Positions 62,490-64,000 of a stretch of DNA of 64,000 bases are shown piece by piece. Origin of the DNA: Amycolatopsis sp. GM8 (GTDB lineage: Bacteria; Actinomycetota; Actinomycetes; Mycobacteriales; Pseudonocardiaceae); contig NZ_JAJKFK010000004.1 in NCBI RefSeq assembly GCF_021653975.1, positions 308,936 through 372,935 of the forward strand, in the 5' to 3' direction. The notes beneath the pieces are model-generated. The model made no database searches and was not told the origin of the DNA. It saw only the letters and a program-made list of their open reading frames with translations. The stretch's first letter is position 1. Each line of letters opens with the position of its first letter. The translations under genes were made by a program, and so were the position numbers.

Positions 62490-63536
62490 ATGGCGACGAT
62501 GCTGGCCGGACGGCTGGAGATCAACCCGCGCAAGTTCGTCGTCCGCGAGGTGCCCGTTCCCGAGCCCGGCCAGGGTGAGGTGCGGATCAAGGTCAAGGCC
62601 GCGGGGGTGTGCCTGTCCGATGTGCACCTGATCGACGGCAGCCTCTCCCCACTTTTCCTCGACGGGCCGGAAGTGACGCTGGGGCACGAGGTCGCCGGTG
62701 TCATCGACGCGATCGGCTGTGGCGTGCCGGACAGCTGGCAGGAGGGGCAGCGGGTCGCGCTGCAGGCGGGGGAACGGTGCGGGCGCTGCGAGAACTGCGT
62801 GCGCTTCCGCGACTCGTGCTTGCAGGTGCGCACCCGCGGCGTCGACTACGACGGCGGCTGGGCGGAGTACGCGCTCGCCAGCCAGCACACGCTCGTCCCG
62901 CTGCCCGATGACCTGCCGTTCGACCAGGCGGCGATCGTGCCGGACGCGGTGTCCACGCCGTGGGGTGCGATCAGCGGGACGGCGCAGGCGAAACCCGGCC
63001 GTCCCGCGGGAGTCTGGGGTGTGGGCGGGCTCGGCGCGCACGCCGTGCAGCTGCTGCGGCTGATCGGCGCCGCGCCGATCATCGCGGTCGATCCTCTTGC
63101 GGTGGCCCGGGAACGGGCGCTGGAGTTCGGTGCCGACGCCGCGTTCGACTCGGCCGAGGAGGACCTGGTCGCGAAGGTGTTCGCCACGACCGGCGGCGGG
63201 CTGCGCACCGCGTTCGACATGGCCGGGGTGGCCGCGGTGCGCGAGCAGGCCGTCAGGTGTCTCACCGCCGGTGGCAAGCTCGTGCTCGTCGGCCTGACGC
63301 CGCAGCCGCTGACGATCAAGCACAGCATCCCGCTGAGCTTTCTGCACCAGCAGATCCTCGGGCACTACGGGTCGGGGCCTGGTGATGTCGAGCTGCTCAT
63401 CGAGCTGGCGCGGCACCACCGCATCGAGTGGAGCCGGTCGATCAGCGGTCACCTGCCGCTGGCCGAGGCCGCGGAAGCCGTGGATCGCCTGACCCGCAAG
63501 GAAGGCGACCCGATCCGCCTCATCCTCGAGCCGTAG
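62490..63536 (+). CDS. Zinc-type medium-chain alcohol dehydrogenase
   Basis: A 348-residue MDR dehydrogenase. Catalytic zinc ligands are the Cys in KAAGVCLSDVHL and the His-Glu in LGHEVAGVI; structural zinc is suggested by ERCGRCENCVRFRDSC; the NAD(P) motif is GVWGVGGLGAHAVQLL. The last segment is LTRKEGDPIRLILEP. It oxidises an alcohol or reduces an aldehyde; the substrate is unknown. ATG 62490 follows GAGGGG. It converges with the FAD monooxygenase across 7 bp. Confidence 0.9.
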   Translation: MATMLAGRLEINPRKFVVREVPVPEPGQGEVRIKVKAAGVCLSDVHLIDGSLSPLFLDGPEVTLGHEVAGVIDAIGCGVPDSWQEGQRVALQAGERCGRCENCVRFRDSCLQVRTRGVDYDGGWAEYALASQHTLVPLPDDLPFDQAAIVPDAVSTPWGAISGTAQAKPGRPAGVWGVGGLGAHAVQLLRLIGAAPIIAVDPLAVARERALEFGADAAFDSAEEDLVAKVFATTGGGLRTAFDMAGVAAVREQAVRCLTAGGKLVLVGLTPQPLTIKHSIPLSFLHQQILGHYGSGPGDVELLIELARHHRIEWSRSISGHLPLAEAAEAVDRLTRKEGDPIRLILEP

Positions 63537-63543
63537 ATACTGG

Positions 63544-64000
63544 TCAGGCGGCGGTGAACATCTCGACGACGGTGCGCGGGGCGTCGGCGGTGAAGATCAG
63601 GTCGAGTCCTTGCACGGAGCCGGCGGCTGCTTCCGCCGCGCGGGCGAACATCGGCTCTTCGTAGGCGGCCAGCGCGGCCTCGGTGTCCCCGGGATGCTGG
63701 GCGAGCGCGAGGCCGAGCTCGGCGCCGTCGGTCAGGGCGATGTTCGCGCCCTCCCCGGCGAACGGCGACATCAGGTGCGCGGCATCACCGAGCAGCGTGA
63801 CGCCCGGGACGCGGTCCCAGCGGTGCCCGACCGGCAGCGCGTGGATCGGGCGCGGGGTCAGTGTGCCGTCGGCGTCGCTGATGAGCGCCCGCAGATGCCC
63901 GGCCCAGCCGTCGAATTGCCGGAGCACGGCGGCCTTCGCCGCGGCGGCGTCGGTGAAGTCGATGCCGGCGAGCCAGTCCTCGCCGACACGAACCGCGGCC
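63544..64000 (-). CDS. FAD-dependent monooxygenase (PHBH fold), 5' end outside window
   Basis: The C-terminal part of a class A flavoprotein monooxygenase: GVTLLGDAAHLMSPFAGEGA is the second FAD motif (GDAAH), followed by NIALTDGAELGLALAQHPG and a helical end. The N-terminal Rossmann GxGxxG lies beyond the right edge. It probably hydroxylates an aromatic or polyketide-like substrate; tetracycline-modifying TetX-type enzymes share this organisation, but no such role can be assigned. Confidence 0.85.
   Translation of the reverse strand, partial: AAVRVGEDWLAGIDFTDAAAAKAAVLRQFDGWAGHLRALISDADGTLTPRPIHALPVGHRWDRVPGVTLLGDAAHLMSPFAGEGANIALTDGAELGLALAQHPGDTEAALAAYEEPMFARAAEAAAGSVQGLDLIFTADAPRTVVEMFTAA

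Overview
This is high-GC actinomycete chromosome, probably from the Pseudonocardiales (an Amycolatopsis-like organism; this is inference from gene style, GTG/TTG starts and strong third-position GC). It falls into four parts.

Left arm (1-19.7 kb). It opens with a probable Mg2+ transporter of the NRAMP/NRMT type behind an M-box (Mg2+) riboswitch and a possible leader peptide. Intact small genes follow (VOC protein, YciI protein, an ArsR/SRPBCC pair, a GAP-family membrane protein, a ClC channel, a DUF6325-like protein and a 1308-residue protein ending in a PD-(D/E)XK-like nuclease motif). Between them lie many broken genes: a 5'-truncated LCP protein, a histidine kinase relic, an S8 peptidase relic, a response-regulator fragment fused to a serine recombinase relic, half an MFS transporter, an IS21 IstB relic and a second recombinase relic.

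Centre (19.9-50.2 kb). This is a coherent biosynthetic cluster. A TruD-type pseudouridine synthase, a MurA/NikO-type enolpyruvyl transferase and a PolH/NikJ-type radical SAM enzyme point to a pseudouridine-derived, high-carbon-sugar (octosyl-type) C-nucleoside of the malayamycin/ezomycin kind. It is joined by two P-loop kinases, a CX5R phosphatase and a SurE nucleotidase (a cryptic phosphorylation cycle), three HxD 2OG-Fe(II) oxygenases, one TauD-like enzyme with an HxA triad (possible halogenase), a NodU-type carbamoyltransferase, an aminotransferase, an aldo/keto reductase, a free carrier protein, a caspase-fold protein and a LigA-like small protein. A serine-predicted NRPS (C-T-C-A[FkbM]-T-TE), a ligase-KR-T protein, a type II thioesterase and an acyl-CoA ligase suggest a peptide or acyl side chain. 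An MFS exporter closes the cluster. Most genes on each strand overlap by 4 nt. I see no pathway-specific regulator inside.

Right border (50.2-54.7 kb). This is a graveyard of mobile and defence genes: decayed type I-E cas1 and cas2 with a single CRISPR repeat, a GntR fragment abutting a 5'-truncated FtsK/TraB translocase, a small protein, and a third, best-preserved but broken serine recombinase. The 3' end of that recombinase overlaps the 3' end of tRNA-Leu(GAG). Related recombinase relics in the same orientation therefore flank the cluster on both sides.

Right arm (54.8-64 kb). This looks like ordinary core-type DNA: thiolase, TetR regulator with a clear operator, small membrane protein, receiver-only response regulator, a 1479-residue cytoplasmic HAMP-repeat hybrid histidine kinase, thioredoxin, zinc-type alcohol dehydrogenase and a partial FAD monooxygenase.
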